This document shows positions 13,220 to 26,036 of a stretch of DNA of 64,000 bases, piece after piece (the first letter of the stretch is position 1; the number at the start of each line of letters is the position of its first letter). The notes beneath the pieces were generated by a model. That model had not been told where the DNA came from and ran no database searches. It saw only the letters and a program-made list of their open reading frames with translations. This DNA comes from Pohlia nutans (taxonomy: Eukaryota; Streptophyta; Bryopsida; Bryales; Mniaceae): NCBI GenBank assembly GCA_022496805.1, contig CM040102.1:21855955-21919954 (forward strand), read 5' to 3'. Made by a program: the position numbers and the translations under genes.

Positions 13220-13688
13220 GGGCCTCTTTATACTAAGCATGAAGAGAGAAATTTCAGCTAATGGGAGGCCTCAAAATCAAGAAGACCAAAGAATGCCACT
13301 TTACACCCGAAATTGTTAGTCCAAGGGACGGAAGAAGGAGAAAATGACATGAACAACACTTTCGTCCTTCGTGGCAAGAAAAGTGGACGTTTTGAAAGGC
13401 CCCCGGATTTTCCGTCAAGCCCTCCTCAAGAGGTGGGTCTAACGCAAAATTCGGGGGGCCATTTGGCTAAAATTCTCACAACCAATCATATTTTATTTTT
13501 TAAGAAATATTTAAGAACTTTATTTAAAAAAATCGGCACTTTATTTTGTGGCCCCTTCTCACTTTACACTATTTCCAAAGGACGTTGAATCCAAAGGCCG
13601 TTGAATGCAAAGGTTGGTTTCTCAAGAATGAGCCATGGCCCTTGTGAGGTTTTCTCCACGACTTCTTGCCTCTAGTGTAAAGAGGGCC
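13220..13688. mobile_element. Tourist-like (PIF/Harbinger) MITE upstream of TOP2
   Basis: The 469-base element has termini GGGCCTCTTTATACTA and TAGTGTAAAGAGGGCC and is flanked by TAA on both sides (13217-13219, 13689-13691). GGGCC-type ends with a 3-base TWA duplication fit the PIF/Harbinger-Tourist group. The 91-codon frame inside (13313-13588) is not transposase-like. It lies about 0.7 kb before the TOP2 coding exons, close enough to affect the promoter region. Confidence 0.7.
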
Positions 13689-13789
13689 TAATACTTGTGA
13701 AAAGGCGTGTGGAATACTAATTTTTTGTATTAGTAAGGGGCAATCTAATACCCCTATTTAATTCAGGATGGTATGCAAATTCTGTAATG

Positions 13790-14421
13790 TACTGTACAGT
13801 ACACTCTCGTTTTCATATTCACAACTGCTCGCTTCCCGCTCCCGTCACCGGTGATACCGGTAGTAACTGAAACTAGTCGACCGTTTCCCGGGCACCGGTG
13901 ACCAGCGACGAATTTGAATTCGAATTTCGAAACTGCAGAGCCTGCAATGGCGGGCCTCTCGCACGTCTACCTCAACCCCGCCCTCCCTTCTTCTTCCCCG
14001 GATTGCAGTCTCTCCCATCCAGCGTGCCTCCGTTCCGCAGCGAGGTCAAGGTAAGGTAGGTTGCAAGCTCTGTGTCTCGCCTTGACCAGTTTCATTCATT
14101 TTGGTGCCGTGTGCACGAAGAACGAGTTTCAGGCCGGTTTCGCGAACTTTGAAGTGAATCAGTGAGCGAGGATCGGGTGTTTCAGAGGCGGTGTAGGTGT
14201 TGTGGCTTTATTCATTTCGGTGCTGTTTGGGAGGAGAGCGTGCTTCAGGTTTCTATAGCCTTCATTGTAAGTGGTGCGGCGTTTGTTGAGCATTTGGGCG
14301 ATCAGCTCAATGAGCGAGGATTGGGTGAGTTAGAGGCAGCGTGGGTTTTCTGGTCTTGGACAGAGTTAGTGTAGCTGCGGTGATTTTTTTGAAGGAAGCG
14401 AGAGTTTAGTGGACGAGTCGA
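13790..14421 (+). promoter_or_regulatory. TOP2 promoter and 5' leader region
   Basis: Base composition rises from AT-rich to GC-rich at about 13.8 kb. A short frame begins ATGGCGGGCC (about 13947) and runs 35 codons into AGGTCAAG/GTAAGGTAGG, a possible donor near 14050. This could be a leader exon or an upstream open frame. No TATA box stands out. The exact transcription start cannot be set from sequence alone. Confidence 0.4.
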
Positions 14422-14423
14422 AG

Positions 14424-14480
14424 ATGGATGACTATGATTACGGCTCGGAAGTGGAGAACGTGGAAGTGGTGAAGCGGAAG
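14424..14480 (+). other. Alternative first exon or upstream open frame of TOP2
   Basis: ATG at 14424 opens 19 codons (MDDYDYGSEVENVEVVKRK) ending exactly at a GTGCGT donor. Spliced to the strong acceptor at 14696 it stops after 11 more codons (an upstream open frame). Spliced to the weaker TGCAG at 14757-14761 it continues in the TOP2 frame. Transcript data would decide. Confidence 0.4.
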
Positions 14481-14707
14481 GTGCGTGGTTCTGTTTTACT
14501 GCGTTTCTTTGTTGTATGGTCGCTTTTCTGTGTGGCGTTCTTGCATACGTCGCCATTTTTTTCCTGGATATTGCTTTTTTCTCTCTTGTTAAGGGGGTTA
14601 GAGGGTTTTAATGGTTCGTGCATTGTGCATTGTAGCTGTCTCTTCTTCTTGTTGCTCGTCGTTCCAGTTTCTTCCGTCTCTCCGCTTGTGTTGTAGGATT
14701 CCAATGC

Positions 14708-17700
14708 ATGGAAAGGAGTGGGTCATCGTTAAGCGCTTCTGATATAAGCACTGGAATGCAGGTGTCGAAATCGAAGCCCGCCGGAGAGAAAGTGGCGAAG
14801 GTTCCCAAGGCTAAGAAAGTTCCGCTTCAGTCGAGCTCTGGCTTCAATGTCGACGCCAATGTCGTACAAGAGAAGGTTGTTAAGCCGACCAAGCGCGAGC
14901 CTCACGCTGATAAGTCCATCGAGGAGACGTATCAGAAGAAAACGCAGCTTGAGCATATTCTCTTGAGGCCTGACACTTATGTTGGAAGTATTGAGAAGCA
15001 CACTCAAACGCTTTGGGTGTACGAGGACGAAAAAATGGTCAATCGGAATGTCACGTTCGTTCCCGGGCTGTACAAGATATTTGATGAAATCTTGGTTAAT
15101 GCTGCTGATAACAAGCAACGCGATCCTTCCATGGACACCGTGAAGGTCAGTCAGACGCCTTACCGTAGCCCTCTCTGTGTTAAGTCGGAGGTTGTGGAAG
15201 GCAGCTACTACTCTGCCTTCTCTGTTAAGTGTCCTTGAGTGAGGGAATTCAGAACTTAGAAGCGGAGCCGAATACGCGTCTTATTGGGCATTTCGGAGAG
15301 TCTTCAGGTCTTAAGAATACGAGGTTAATTCTGCTCGTATTCAAACTAAAGGATGATTTCAACCATCTAATTCTGAATTGGAGAAGTGGCGTGAGAATGC
15401 GGATTTCTTTCATTTCGAGGCACTCCCGTTTCTCTTACAACTCGACAACGGATGTCTGGTACTTTTTGTTCACTTGACTACGACATACTATTTCACGTGA
15501 CTACGACATACTATTTCACGTTCAAAGAATTTGAGTATTGATTCAATGATTTTCTACCTTTTGGCTACAGGTGGAGATTGATATTAACGAGAATTTCATC
15601 AGCGTTTTCAATAATGGGGACGGTGTTCCTGTTGAGATCCACAAAGAGGAAGGTGTTTACGTTCCCGAGATGATCTTCGGGCATCTCCTGACTAGCAGCA
15701 ACTACAATGATTCTGAGAAGAAAACCACTGGAGGTCGAAATGGATATGGAGCGAAGCTTGCTAACATTTTCTCCACTGAATTCACCATTGAAACCGCAGA
15801 TGGGAAACGTCAAAGGCGATATAAGCAGGTATGAAGAAATTTTCATATTGTGACAGTGTTCTTTCTGAATGAGTATATTACAGACAAAGCTAGAGAGATG
15901 TGAGTGTTCAATTAGCAAACTAATGTGTTCCATCCGTTTTGAAGGTGTTTCGAAACAACATGAGCGACAAATCTGAACCGAAAATCACTACTTGCAAGCC
16001 TAATGAAAACTGGACGAAAGTCTCATTCAAACCAGACCTCTCCAAATTCAACATGACCCACCTCGAGAGCGATGTTGTCTCACTCATGTGCAAGCGTGTA
16101 TTGGATATTGCCGGCTGCCTGGGGAAAGGCTGTAAAGTCGAGCTGAACGGCAAACGCCTTCCGATCAAGTCATTCCAAGACTACGTTGGACTGTATCTTT
16201 CTGTTGCGAACGAAAAAAGAGAGGAACCTCTACCGAAGTCTGTCCTCAACTCTCCATTCCAAGTCTAATATGTCATTTCTTTTCAGTCGATCGTCATGAA
16301 TGTTGTAAGGGTATCTCTGTTTCCGGTTTAGGTGGCTAGATACGAGCTAATGTTCCTTGTCGAAGCCGTTGTTGCTTGCACTGGCATGCCCGACGTCATT
16401 TCTGTACATTTCCTGCCCTAGAGTTTGCAGTTGTGCCACAAGTTAACACTGCCCTCTTCCATCTTTTACAGGTTTTACGAAAAAGTAAGTGACCGGTGGG
16501 AGGTGGTGGTCAGTCTTAGTGATGGGCAGTTCAATCAGGTGCGTGGGTTACGACAGTATTGTATTTCAGATTTTATTCCTACTGTATTGTGTACACGAGC
16601 GCAGATTGTGGTTTCCATCACTTTGATCATGTATCTCCTACTAATCTTGGAATCCTATAATCCTTGCAGGTGAGTTTCTGCAACAGTATCGCCACGATCA
16701 GGGGCGGAACCCATGTAGCACATGTGACGGACCAGATTGTAGCCAACGTCTTGACACTTGTAAACAAGAAGAACAAAACAGCTGGCGTGAAGCCCTTTCA
16801 AATTAAGAACCACATGTGGGTCTTTGTCAATGCGCTTATTGACAATCCCACATTCGATTCTCAAACGAAAGAGACGCTTACCTCTCGTGCCGGTAGCTTT
16901 GGATCCAAGTGTGAATTATCAGCTGAATTCCTAAAGAAAGGTACGATATAGGCCATCCACTTCTTGGATGCTTAGGAACCTATCAAACTCTTGAATGCTC
17001 ACATCTTTCTAGGAGTTCATTGGATGGACTCAGGCTGTTCGTTTCAATCAAATTGAAGATCAAGTTTCTTACCACCGTACTTGGTCGGTGCAGTTGCAAA
17101 ATGTGGACTTGTAGATAATGTGTTGACTTGGGCGGACTTCAAGCAGAGCAAAGAGCTCAAGAAGAATGATGGCGCGAAACGACAACGCATTACTGGCATC
17201 CCCAAACTGGATGATGCCAATGACGCTGGTGGGAAGTCTTCAGAGCAATGTACCCTCATCCTCACTGAGGGTGACTCCGCAAAGGCTCTTGCGGTAAGTT
17301 TTCGGTGCCATAAGTTCGGAAGTTCATATCTGATTGAGAATACCTGTGTCAGAATTGGCAATCAAGCACCACTGTGTTCCACTCCTGCAAAAGAAGTTTA
17401 TAATGTCCATGTAAGATCAGGGTCTTCTGCCTTCTCACTTTTACTTTTTCTGCCAGATGAGTGGGATCAGCGTTGTGGGGCGTGACAAATATGGAGTCTT
17501 CCCACTACGAGGAAAGCTTCTGAACGTGAGGGAAGCCAGCCACAAGCAGATAATGGAAAACGCAGAAATTACGAACATCAAACGTATCCTTGGTCTCCAG
17601 CATGGAAAGGATTACGACAGCACTAAGTCACTACGATATGGGCACCTGATGATCATGACTGACCAGGTCTGCAACGCTGTGTTCAGGACTTCAAATTGAT

Positions 17701-20700
17701 CATCAACCGCTGATTTATGTCCCTGATTGACTGAAACTCTGGAGATACTTTCCAGAAATGTTTGGTTGTTAGATGAATTCATATATATTTTCATATTTCA
17801 TGTGCATTGTAATACCAAATTTGACATTCTGTTCTTCAACATTGCAGGATCACGATGGGTCACATATCAAAGGATTGTTAATCAACTTCATTCACTCATT
17901 CTGGCCCTCACTGCTGAAAATTCCGTCCTTCATGGTTGAGTTTATCACCCCGATCGTCAAGGTACGGTGAAATGCGTTTTCTTCAATTCAGGGAGATGAT
18001 GTAGTCCTGGAGCCTTGTGATCAATTCTTTGCGAGCTCATCCAATCATGTTTCACGTGTGCAGGCAACCAACAAGCAAAGGACCCTGTCGTTTTACACTA
18101 TGCCTGAATATGAGGCCTGGAAAGAGTCCCTGAATGGTGAAACGAAAGGATGGACCATCAAGTACTATAAGGTTTGACCATAAAATCCTGGTACATATCT
18201 ACGTGTTTCTAAATCAGCTCACTGGGTCTTAGTTACACTGCTCCACGCGATACTATGGAAACCTGTCGCTTCGAGCTGCTCAATTCCTTACGTCCAGGTT
18301 GCCACTTGACTAACATACATTTGGACGTTACAGGGTCTGGGTACTTCAACATCAAAGGAAGGTAAAGAGTACTTCCGTGAACTCATCCGGCACAAAAAGG
18401 ACTTCAAATGGGAGAGCGAGATGGATGGTGATGCTATCGAGATGGCATTCAGTAAGAAAAAAATCGAAGCTCGGAAGACATGGCTGCGCCACTATGAGGT
18501 AAATTTTGGCATGAGTATTTGAAGAGAATTCAAACTTTTCCACTATCTCCTCATCTCTTCCACATCGCTTTAGGGGATAGCTTCGACCTTAATGCTGTTG
18601 GGTTACAATTCCATCCATCTGGTATCTAGCGCTTGTGTAGTGATTCTATTGGTTTGGAATTCTGCGTCCTTTTTTAACCTGTGTTTCAAGAAAATTTGCA
18701 ATTAGTTGACTATGTTTTATGAATTGCTATCTGGCAGCCTGGAACGTTCCTCGACATGACCGCGGAGAAGATCAATTACTGCGATTTCGTAAACAAGGAG
18801 CTTATTCTGTTTTCAATGGCCGACCTTTCAAGATCCATTCCATCCATGGTGGATGGGTTGAAGCCTGGTCAGAGGAAAATTCTCTTCTGCTGTTTCAAGA
18901 GGAACTTCGTCACTCAAGCCAAGGTCAATTTCTTTAATATTATGAAAAGGAACTGTATTACCTACTTGTATCTTTATAAATTTTTCTCTCTTCATATGGA
19001 AATTCGGTCATTTTTGTATCTGGGTGTGGTTTCTAAAGTGCTCACAACGGGTCTGTCTCTGTCTCAGGTCGCGCAATTCTCTGGTTACGTATCAGAGCAT
19101 TCGGCATACCATCATGGAGAGACGAGTCTGGCCGGTACAATCGTGGGCATGGCCCAAAATTTTGTTGGAAGCAACAACATCAATCTTCTATCTCCAGAGG
19201 GTCAATTTGGAACTCGAGAACAGGTATGGTCGTGAAATGCGGTGGTGATATTTTCTGGCATCAGCTTTGCCTAGAAGTGTCAAAATATTGTCTTGCATTT
19301 TATAATTTGAATTGTCTTGGCTGAGTAGCCTCTCTTACCGTACGCAGGGAGGGAAAAATCATGCCAGCCCACGTTATATTTTCACGTGTCTATCACCGAT
19401 TACACGTGCTCTATTTCCTCAAGCAGACGATGTCCTTCTTGATTACATGAAAGAGGACGGACAGTCCATAGAGCCGAGCTGGTATTGCCCCATTATACCT
19501 CTGGTGCTTGTCAATGGTAGTGAAGGTATTGGGACTGGTTGGAGCTCTTTCGTGCCGAACTACAATCCCAGAGATATTGTTGCCAATATCCGGCGCCTGC
19601 TGGCAGACCAGGAAATGGTACCGATGCACCCATGTTACAAGCACTTCAAGGTACAACTTTTTGTCCAACTTTTTCATGATTTATCAAGAAACGTAGCAAT
19701 ATATATTCGTTTTCCAACCATGAAGCTGTTCCAAGTTATAACTCACTGTTTTCATACGCCGTAGTCACTGAATGTACACCGTTTGGTCGCTTTGGTCAGG
19801 GAACGATTGAGTGCTCAGCAACGAAGGATAGTGGGCTTACATACACTATCACGGGTATCATTGACCAAATCGATGAAACCACTATAAAGATCTCAGAGCT
19901 TCCAGTGCGGAAGTGGACCCAGGACTACAAAGAGTTCCTTGATGTCATGATGACTCCTTCTGAGAAGATCAAGGAGCCGTTCATTAAGGTTTTTTCCGCC
20001 TCCAGTCTGTGCATTAAATTAAACCCTGATCCCGTAATTCGAGCCCTCGACATGTTCCACAACCCCCGTATCGTTTCCTTCAAATGCGTTTTTCTAAATT
20101 CCATTTTTGCTGGCGACGCTGATCTTGTATTGTTTTGGTGTCCAGGACTTCCGAGAGCACAACACTGACACGAAAGTGCACTTTGAGCTCACTCTTTCTG
20201 AGGAGAACATGGCAATAGCACTTGCAGAAGGCCTAGTGAAGAAATTCAAGCTCACCACCACTATAAGTACAAGTAATATGCACTTGTTCGATGCGAAGGG
20301 CATCATCAAGAAATATGATACACCAGAGCAGAGTATGACCCACGTCTTACTTTTATATTTGTTTAATCTGGTGCATATTCTTTGATATGCAGGGTTTGAG
20401 GGTTTAATGAATTGGACATATTTGCGTAAACCCCGTTAGCTGGATCTCTTAGCTTCATGTTGAAGCTTGCGGATTCAATTTCTTCGATTATTGCAGTTGA
20501 CGGTGAACGATGTTTGATTGATGACAGTTCTCGAGGAGTTCTACTACATCCGTTTGGAGCTCTATGTCAAGAGAAAGGTATTGCATTTTTTAACCAATAC
20601 TTCCTTTTGTTTGTGGACTAGTGATGCCTCTGCAGCAGATTCTAGATCGTAATTATGAAGTTTCCGTGTCAATATGTTTGAATGCAGGCGGTCCAACTCC

Positions 20701-22660
20701 AGAACCTACAGTTCGAGCTCCTCAAGGTCGACAACAAAGTGAGGTTTATCCTTGGTGTGGTGAAGGGTGAAATTATCGTGAACAATCGTAAACGTGCAGA
20801 TTTGCTCTCTGAGCTTCAGAAGAAGGGCTTCACTCCATTCCCCAAGAAAGCAAAGTCGTCTGATCCTCCCGTTATTGGGGCAGATCCCATTACTGAAGAC
20901 GGTGAAGAGGTGCTATTCTTGACCAATTTAGCAGAAGTTGATAGTTTGATCTTAGTAATGTGAGGTATCAAGACGGCTTCATTTGTAGAGTTATCATGGT
21001 AACCTCATGTGAATTTCTACAAGGGTTATTGACAAAATTTTATGAAATGATTTCAGGACGAGAAGGTAAAGGGAATCAAGGCTGGGGACTATGAATACCT
21101 TCTATCCATGCCCATCGGAACATTGACATTTGAGAAAGTCGAACAACTTCGATCTCAGCGAGATCAGATGGAAGATGACGTGGAGGAGCTAAAGAAAGCC
21201 ACCCCAAAAGCATTGTGGGAAAAGGATCTCGATGAATTTCTCCTCAAGTTGGATGTAAGTCTCTCGCGCTCTACATCAACTCCCTGATCATCCACAGTAT
21301 CTTACGGTCAGAAAACGAAATGGGGTCTGTCAATGTTATGGGAATGAGAATAATTTTGTGACATTGGTGCCCATCAGGCCCAGGAAGCACAAGAAGAGAT
21401 TGACGCAGCATACGAGGCCAAGCACTCCGCCAAGGAAGGAAACCAAGCTTTCAAAAGACCTGCCGCCAGAAAGCAAGCCGCTCCTAAGGCCAAGAAGGTC
21501 GAACCTGTGGATGACGATCTTTCTGATGCAGCCCCAGCCCCCAGAAAGCAAGCCGCTCCTAAAGCCAAGAAGACCGAACCTGTGGATGAGGATTTTTCTG
21601 AGGCAGCTCCAGTCCCAGCTGCTCCAGTGGCAAGCAAACCTGCCGTTACTAGTAAGCAACTACTTGATGCTGTACATAGTAGCAACTGATGAGCTTCTAC
21701 TACTTCGTGCATGCCATTCTTTCTCTGGATCATTGACTCAATGGTATGGATAGAATAGGCATTGTTTCAATTCATCTCTTCCTTTCGTAAACGGAATTTA
21801 CTGGCGTTTTGACATTTTGATTCTTATTACAGAAGCTGCACCAAAACCTCGGGCTAAGGCTGCCCCGAAGAAACCCGCCAAGATTGTGGTGAGTGAAAGT
21901 CTAGTATACCGGTCGTCAGGATTGGAAAAATTCCGCTACATATGCTGTTCCATGAAGAAAGGGATTTGAGAACGCCAAGTGTTTACTAACCAATGCGTTT
22001 GACGAATCGCAGGAACTTGATGACAGCGACGATGAGGACTTCACTGCAAGTCTTCGTGATCGTCTGACATCTTACAATTCCAAGGTTGCGCAACCCAGCG
22101 TTGTCATAGGTGGGTAGCACACCTGATTACCGTATATTTTCGACTTCCATGCCAGACTGCCAGATAAGTTCACAAGGATTATTGTGTTCAGTTCTCGGAC
22201 ATTAACTTCATGTGAAGTGCAATTGCGTCCATCAACTTCTTTCATGTGCATAATTTCTCATCAAAGAGTTCACGTGACTGCAGAGGATGTCGAACCTTCA
22301 GATGTAGAGGAGGAAGCTCCGAAGGTGACCAAACCCGCACCCAAGAAGCGGCTTCAGAAGGTGGGAGCCAAGAGCAAAGTACTCTCACCCCCGAGCTCAC
22401 CCGAGTCGTCCATATCTCCGGAGAAACCTAAGGCAGAGCCTGTGAAAGTCCGGAAAATTCAAGTTTCGCCACTTAACAAGAAGACGAAGGCGTTGACATC
22501 CAAACAAGTTCTGCAAGCTGCAGAAGCTGAAGCTGCATCCCGACCGGCGCGGGCTGGTCGTCGGAAAGTGCAGTACATCATTAGTGATAGTGACAGCGAT
22601 GACACGAAGGAAGAAAGCGACGAGGCTTTGTCAGATTTCTCAGACACTGAAAGCTTCTAA
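14708..22660 (+). CDS. TOP2: DNA topoisomerase II (eukaryotic type IIA)
   Basis: Passes one DNA duplex through another using ATP; acts in the nucleus in replication and chromosome segregation. Coding exons: 14708-15145, 15571-15828, 15945-16237, 16472-16538, 16670-16940, 17094-17293, 17457-17666, 17848-17961, 18064-18171, 18334-18498, 18738-18923, 19068-19223, 19348-19650, 19800-19988, 20146-20332, 20528-20577, 20688-20909, 21057-21254, 21378-21651, 21833-21888, 22013-22109, 22284-22660. They sum to 4419 nt, 1472 residues, close to plant TOP2. Visible: GHKL ATPase (DEILVNAADN, GGRNGYGAK), QTK loop, TOPRIM EGDSA (about 501-505) and DHDG (580-583, across a junction), catalytic tyrosine in PRYIFT (codon 19375-19377), leucine/glutamate-rich coiled region, and a Lys/Pro/acid-rich tail with a twice-repeated RKQAAPKAKK unit ending in RRKVQYIISDSDSDD. 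All catalytic residues look intact. The start is ambiguous: 14708 keeps frame after the good acceptor at 14696, but an upstream exon (14424-14480, MDDYDYGSEV) could splice to 14762 in frame. Confidence 0.95.
15474..15523 (+). repeat. Short tandem duplication in TOP2 intron 1
   Basis: TGACTACGACATACTATTTC and a few more bases are repeated twice head to tail in the intron between 15145 and 15571. No coding effect. Confidence 0.7.
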
Positions 22661-23270
22661 GTCTTTCGAAGAAGTAGTAAAGATGTTGTATAGAGTTCAT
22701 GACAAGGGCCAAGCTGTTGCAGCAGGCAGTTTATTGGCAGAAGTGGTCGGCTACGCGATTAATTGTATATATCTAGTTGATGCATGTTGCTCTGATAGTT
22801 GTTCAAGTCATCAATTATGACCTGCACCTTCTAACCGAGATATTAGACGATGTCAGTTGAAGATCATTTTTTCACATTTCTCAAACTCAATTGGGACACT
22901 GTCAAGGTTGAAAATGTGTGCATTGCACGGTGCTAATCTCTGGGAAACGCAGATGACGAGTATCAAAATTGAAATGTTGCCTTCCTACGTAGAAGTGATC
23001 AATGATCAAGAGCACAATAACAGATAGTAAACCACTTCCGGTGTTTGTAAACTAGTTTAGCCGTCTATTTTAAGGTGTAAGACTGAACAATTATGAGTAA
23101 AATTGTAGAGTAAACTATTTAGAGTGAACAAATAGGAGTATGTTAAAGCAAAACACATGGTATCTTGTTCAAACTCAACTTCCCTTCTAGGATAACTCTA
23201 CTACAAGAAATTTGAGGCCTCCAGAAGGTTGTTTATTCAGCAAAATTGTCATGCAAAAATAATAAAATAA
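22661..23270 (+). other. TOP2 3' flank
   Basis: The first 150-200 bases after the TAA stop are probably 3' UTR (moderate GC, then AT-rich). The exact poly(A) site is unclear. Beyond about 22.9 kb no gene is visible. Confidence 0.4.
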
Positions 23271-23279
23271 TAAAATATA

Positions 23280-23830
23280 ATTTAGTGTACGTATTAACCA
23301 ATACATGAAATCTTAGTTTGTCAAAATAATTTAATTTTGAAGATTTGATTATCAAAACTCCCATTTTAACAGCAATTTGAACAATCTAGGGTAAAACTTT
23401 GAATGTAAAAATAGTCCATATTTGATTCTATGTTTGAATTCTTAGAAATAACCCCACGTGCAAAATTTTGTTCTCAAGACAGTGCATATTTGAACATTGG
23501 AAAAATTTATAGCTCAAAGTTCCATCCACAACCCACTATTCTCCTTATTTTTTTAGAATTTTTGAGTGCACTTATGCATTGCAACAAGGCACTATTTTTT
23601 TTACAAAAACAATATTTTAGATTGCACATATATTATTTTTAGCCTCTTTCCTTTTGGCATTGGTTGAATATGAACTCTAGTCAATCTTTTTAATAATTTC
23701 TACAACCAAATTCTATTCATGAATTTCTATAATTTGAAAAAAACCAAGAAATATGTGCATTGCGACCAAAAAGTTGGTGAATCATACCATGCAAACATCC
23801 GACTAATCTACACTACTGTGTCATATCTAC
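23280..23830 (+). repeat. Dispersed repeat, copy related to 36780-38240
   Basis: The blocks TAGTTTGTCAAAATAATTT, CAACTCCCATTTTAA, CCATGTTTGATTCTAT-like, TTTTTGGCATTGGT-like and CCATGCAAACA(C/T)CC follow in the same order at 36780-38240. There the last blocks lie about 0.8 kb further on, so that copy carries an insertion or this one a deletion. No coding capacity. Confidence 0.55.
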
Positions 23831-24230
23831 AGGTTAATTTAGATTGACTTAAATATACAATGAGTGTCGAAGATTAGAGAACATGTGTACGTAAGGAGAA
23901 GTTTCAAGTCGAGGAATGCACAGTGCTATGACTGGAGCACTAGGTACTATCACAACGTTGAAAGTCAAAGAAGTGTTGAGGTCAACTATGGAGACATCTA
24001 GAGGTCTAGATATACCCATCCCCAAATCTAGTGCATTGGATTGTTTCTTAAACTATGAGATCTGGTCATTTTGTTTAAAATGGATCATCTCTTGTGATGC
24101 TAAGGACATCATTGAATCGTAACTGACTGAGGTAACCGAGATCAACTCTATCAACGAGATGATGCACTTTGGGTGTTAGCCTTTGACAACACAACATGTC
24201 ACCGGCAATTCAACCATCATATCTGGTTAA

Positions 24231-24770
24231 CCTAAGCTCCCGAGCGACCATTTTCTGGTCGCTGCCCGGAAAAAACGGGCTGCCCGGAACAAAAAAATAT
24301 TTTTTTGAAAAAATAAAAAATATTTTAAAATACTACATCAAGTCTACTTTCCAACCCAATTTGAATTATGGCAATCCGAGTTAAACTCCACCCGGGAGAA
24401 TTTTTCAAAGTAGATCACCTCAACATTGTCTTAGTGTTACAAAATTTGCTATTTGGGGAAAGTAATGATGATTCCTCCATCATTTCTCTTGCTTTTTTGA
24501 AGTTTACGATAGATAGCCCAACTTTAACCAATCGTACTAAATTTTGAACTCTAAAATTGAAAATTATAATTTATACAAATTTTCGAAGGTTAATGCTTTT
24601 AAATTCATTAAAAAATGATCTAAAGATTATTTTGGAAGTTTGACCGTATGGATAATTTGTAAAGATGATACTCTACATTTTGTCTATTGAACCAACCTTC
24701 ATCAAACATATGGAAGGCACATATTATAACACATCTATGTTTTGTCCAATACCCCTCGGGCTTTTAGGGG
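24231..24770 (+). mobile_element. TTAA-flanked 540-bp element
   Basis: Bounded by TTAA at 24227-24230 and 24771-24774. It starts CCTAAGCTCCCGAGCGACC, contains an inner palindrome (GCGACCATTTTCTGGTCGC), and ends GGGCTTTTAGGGG. The same element lies inverted and near full length at 47011-47552, including the TTAA at each end. It sits inside or next to the decayed copia pol (24790-25490). Non-coding. Confidence 0.75.
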
Positions 24771-24789
24771 TTAAGATCTTGTCTCTATT

Positions 24790-25490
24790 ACTTTGATGAT
24801 AGCATCAAGAGGTAAAATTACTCAGCGAAATGTATAATGTTCTCTATATACCTAGTAAACGTCAAAATCCTCTCTTTGTAGGGTGTATCTCAGATAATGG
24901 TTATGTTGGAGAGTTTGTCAAGTCAGTATGCATATTTAGAGATATGACAGATAATAAAATATAAGAAATAACACATTGCATGGAAATGAGAGGCTTTCAT
25001 AAACTACAACTTGAAAGCCTCTTCAACACAGATATGCAACACAGCAATTGTGTGCTACAAAAAAGGTGTTACTTTGGCATCTAAGATTGGGTCACCTCAA
25101 TTTCGAGACGTTGTACAATCTTTCCAAAGAAAGCACTATTAGTGGATTACCTGGATTATCTAGTATCTACTATGTATGTGACATCTGCCAAATGGGAAAA
25201 TAATCACGGAAGAAATTAATCACCCAAGAGCATATCAATGACAACACAATAGCTTGTACTGTTGTACATAGTAATGTTTGCGTACCGTTTTGCACCCCAG
25301 TCTACAACATAGCAAGGTACTTTGTATTGTTTATTGATGATTTTAGTACAAAAATATCAGTGTTGCTCATCAAAAATAAAGATCAAAACCTGGATGAAGC
25401 TAAGAAATTCAATGTCTAGGCTGAGAACCTCAACTGGTGCAAGGTGCAAATATTACGAACAAACAATGAGTGAATCGAGTTATCCGCAAA
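24790..25490 (+). pseudogene. Ty1/copia pol remnant (protease end, GAG-pre-integrase, integrase)
   Basis: Reading through stops and shifts gives copia pol landmarks in order. A 'V.YNVLYIPSKRQNPLF' stretch comes first. The GAG-pre-integrase zinc region follows (LLWHLRLGHLNFETL about 25069, then CDICQMGK ending at a TAA near 25203). The integrase core start is VHSNVCVPF then ARYFVLFIDDFS, about 25270-25345, followed by a degraded LRTNNE (about 25452). No long terminal repeats are recognised. It is dead, and the TTAA element immediately upstream suggests it has been interrupted. Confidence 0.75.
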
Positions 25491-25499
25491 GGTGGTCCC

Positions 25500-26030
25500 A
25501 AGTAGACTGGACTATAGTTTTCAAAAAGAGAGGTCGAGTTCCCAATAAAAGTAGACATGTCAGTTGCCTGAAAAAAACTACAGGTCTGAAGTTTGAAGGG
25601 ACCAAAAACGGTGTCTTTCAATTTCATGACCTCAGTTTTCCTGCGCCCTAGGAGAAAATAGCCTTGAGCTTTTTTTTAGACCCAGCCAGGGGGTGAGCAG
25701 TGGGCAGCAGTGGGTGAGCGGTGAGCAGTATGCTTTTTTTTGGGACCCGGCCTAGCTGGCTGGCTGGCTGGCTGCTGGCTACTGTTCAGAAAATTTGGCT
25801 GCTGGTTGCTGACACCTGGCCTAAATTCAGAAACTTTGGACCCCCTCCTTCCGCGCTGCTGGATTTTCGAATACACAGAAAACACAGAATTTACCTATGT
25901 AAAGGCAGATCAATTTGCGGAAAACTCTAATATATCTCCAACAAATCTAACAAAATAATAGGATATAAATGGAATGTAGCCCTGACAGAATCTAGCCCAA
26001 TGTGATAATAAAATGCTATGAATGAAATGA
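25500..26030. other. Downstream flank of the ZZ-Hsp100 gene
   Basis: Contains simple GC-rich stretches (GTGGGCAGCAGTGGGTGAGC, and a (GGCT)n run at 25757-25780) and AT-rich sequence next to the Hsp100 stop. The last 100-150 bases are probably its 3' UTR. No separate gene is supported. Confidence 0.4.
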
Positions 26031-26036
26031 AATGAA

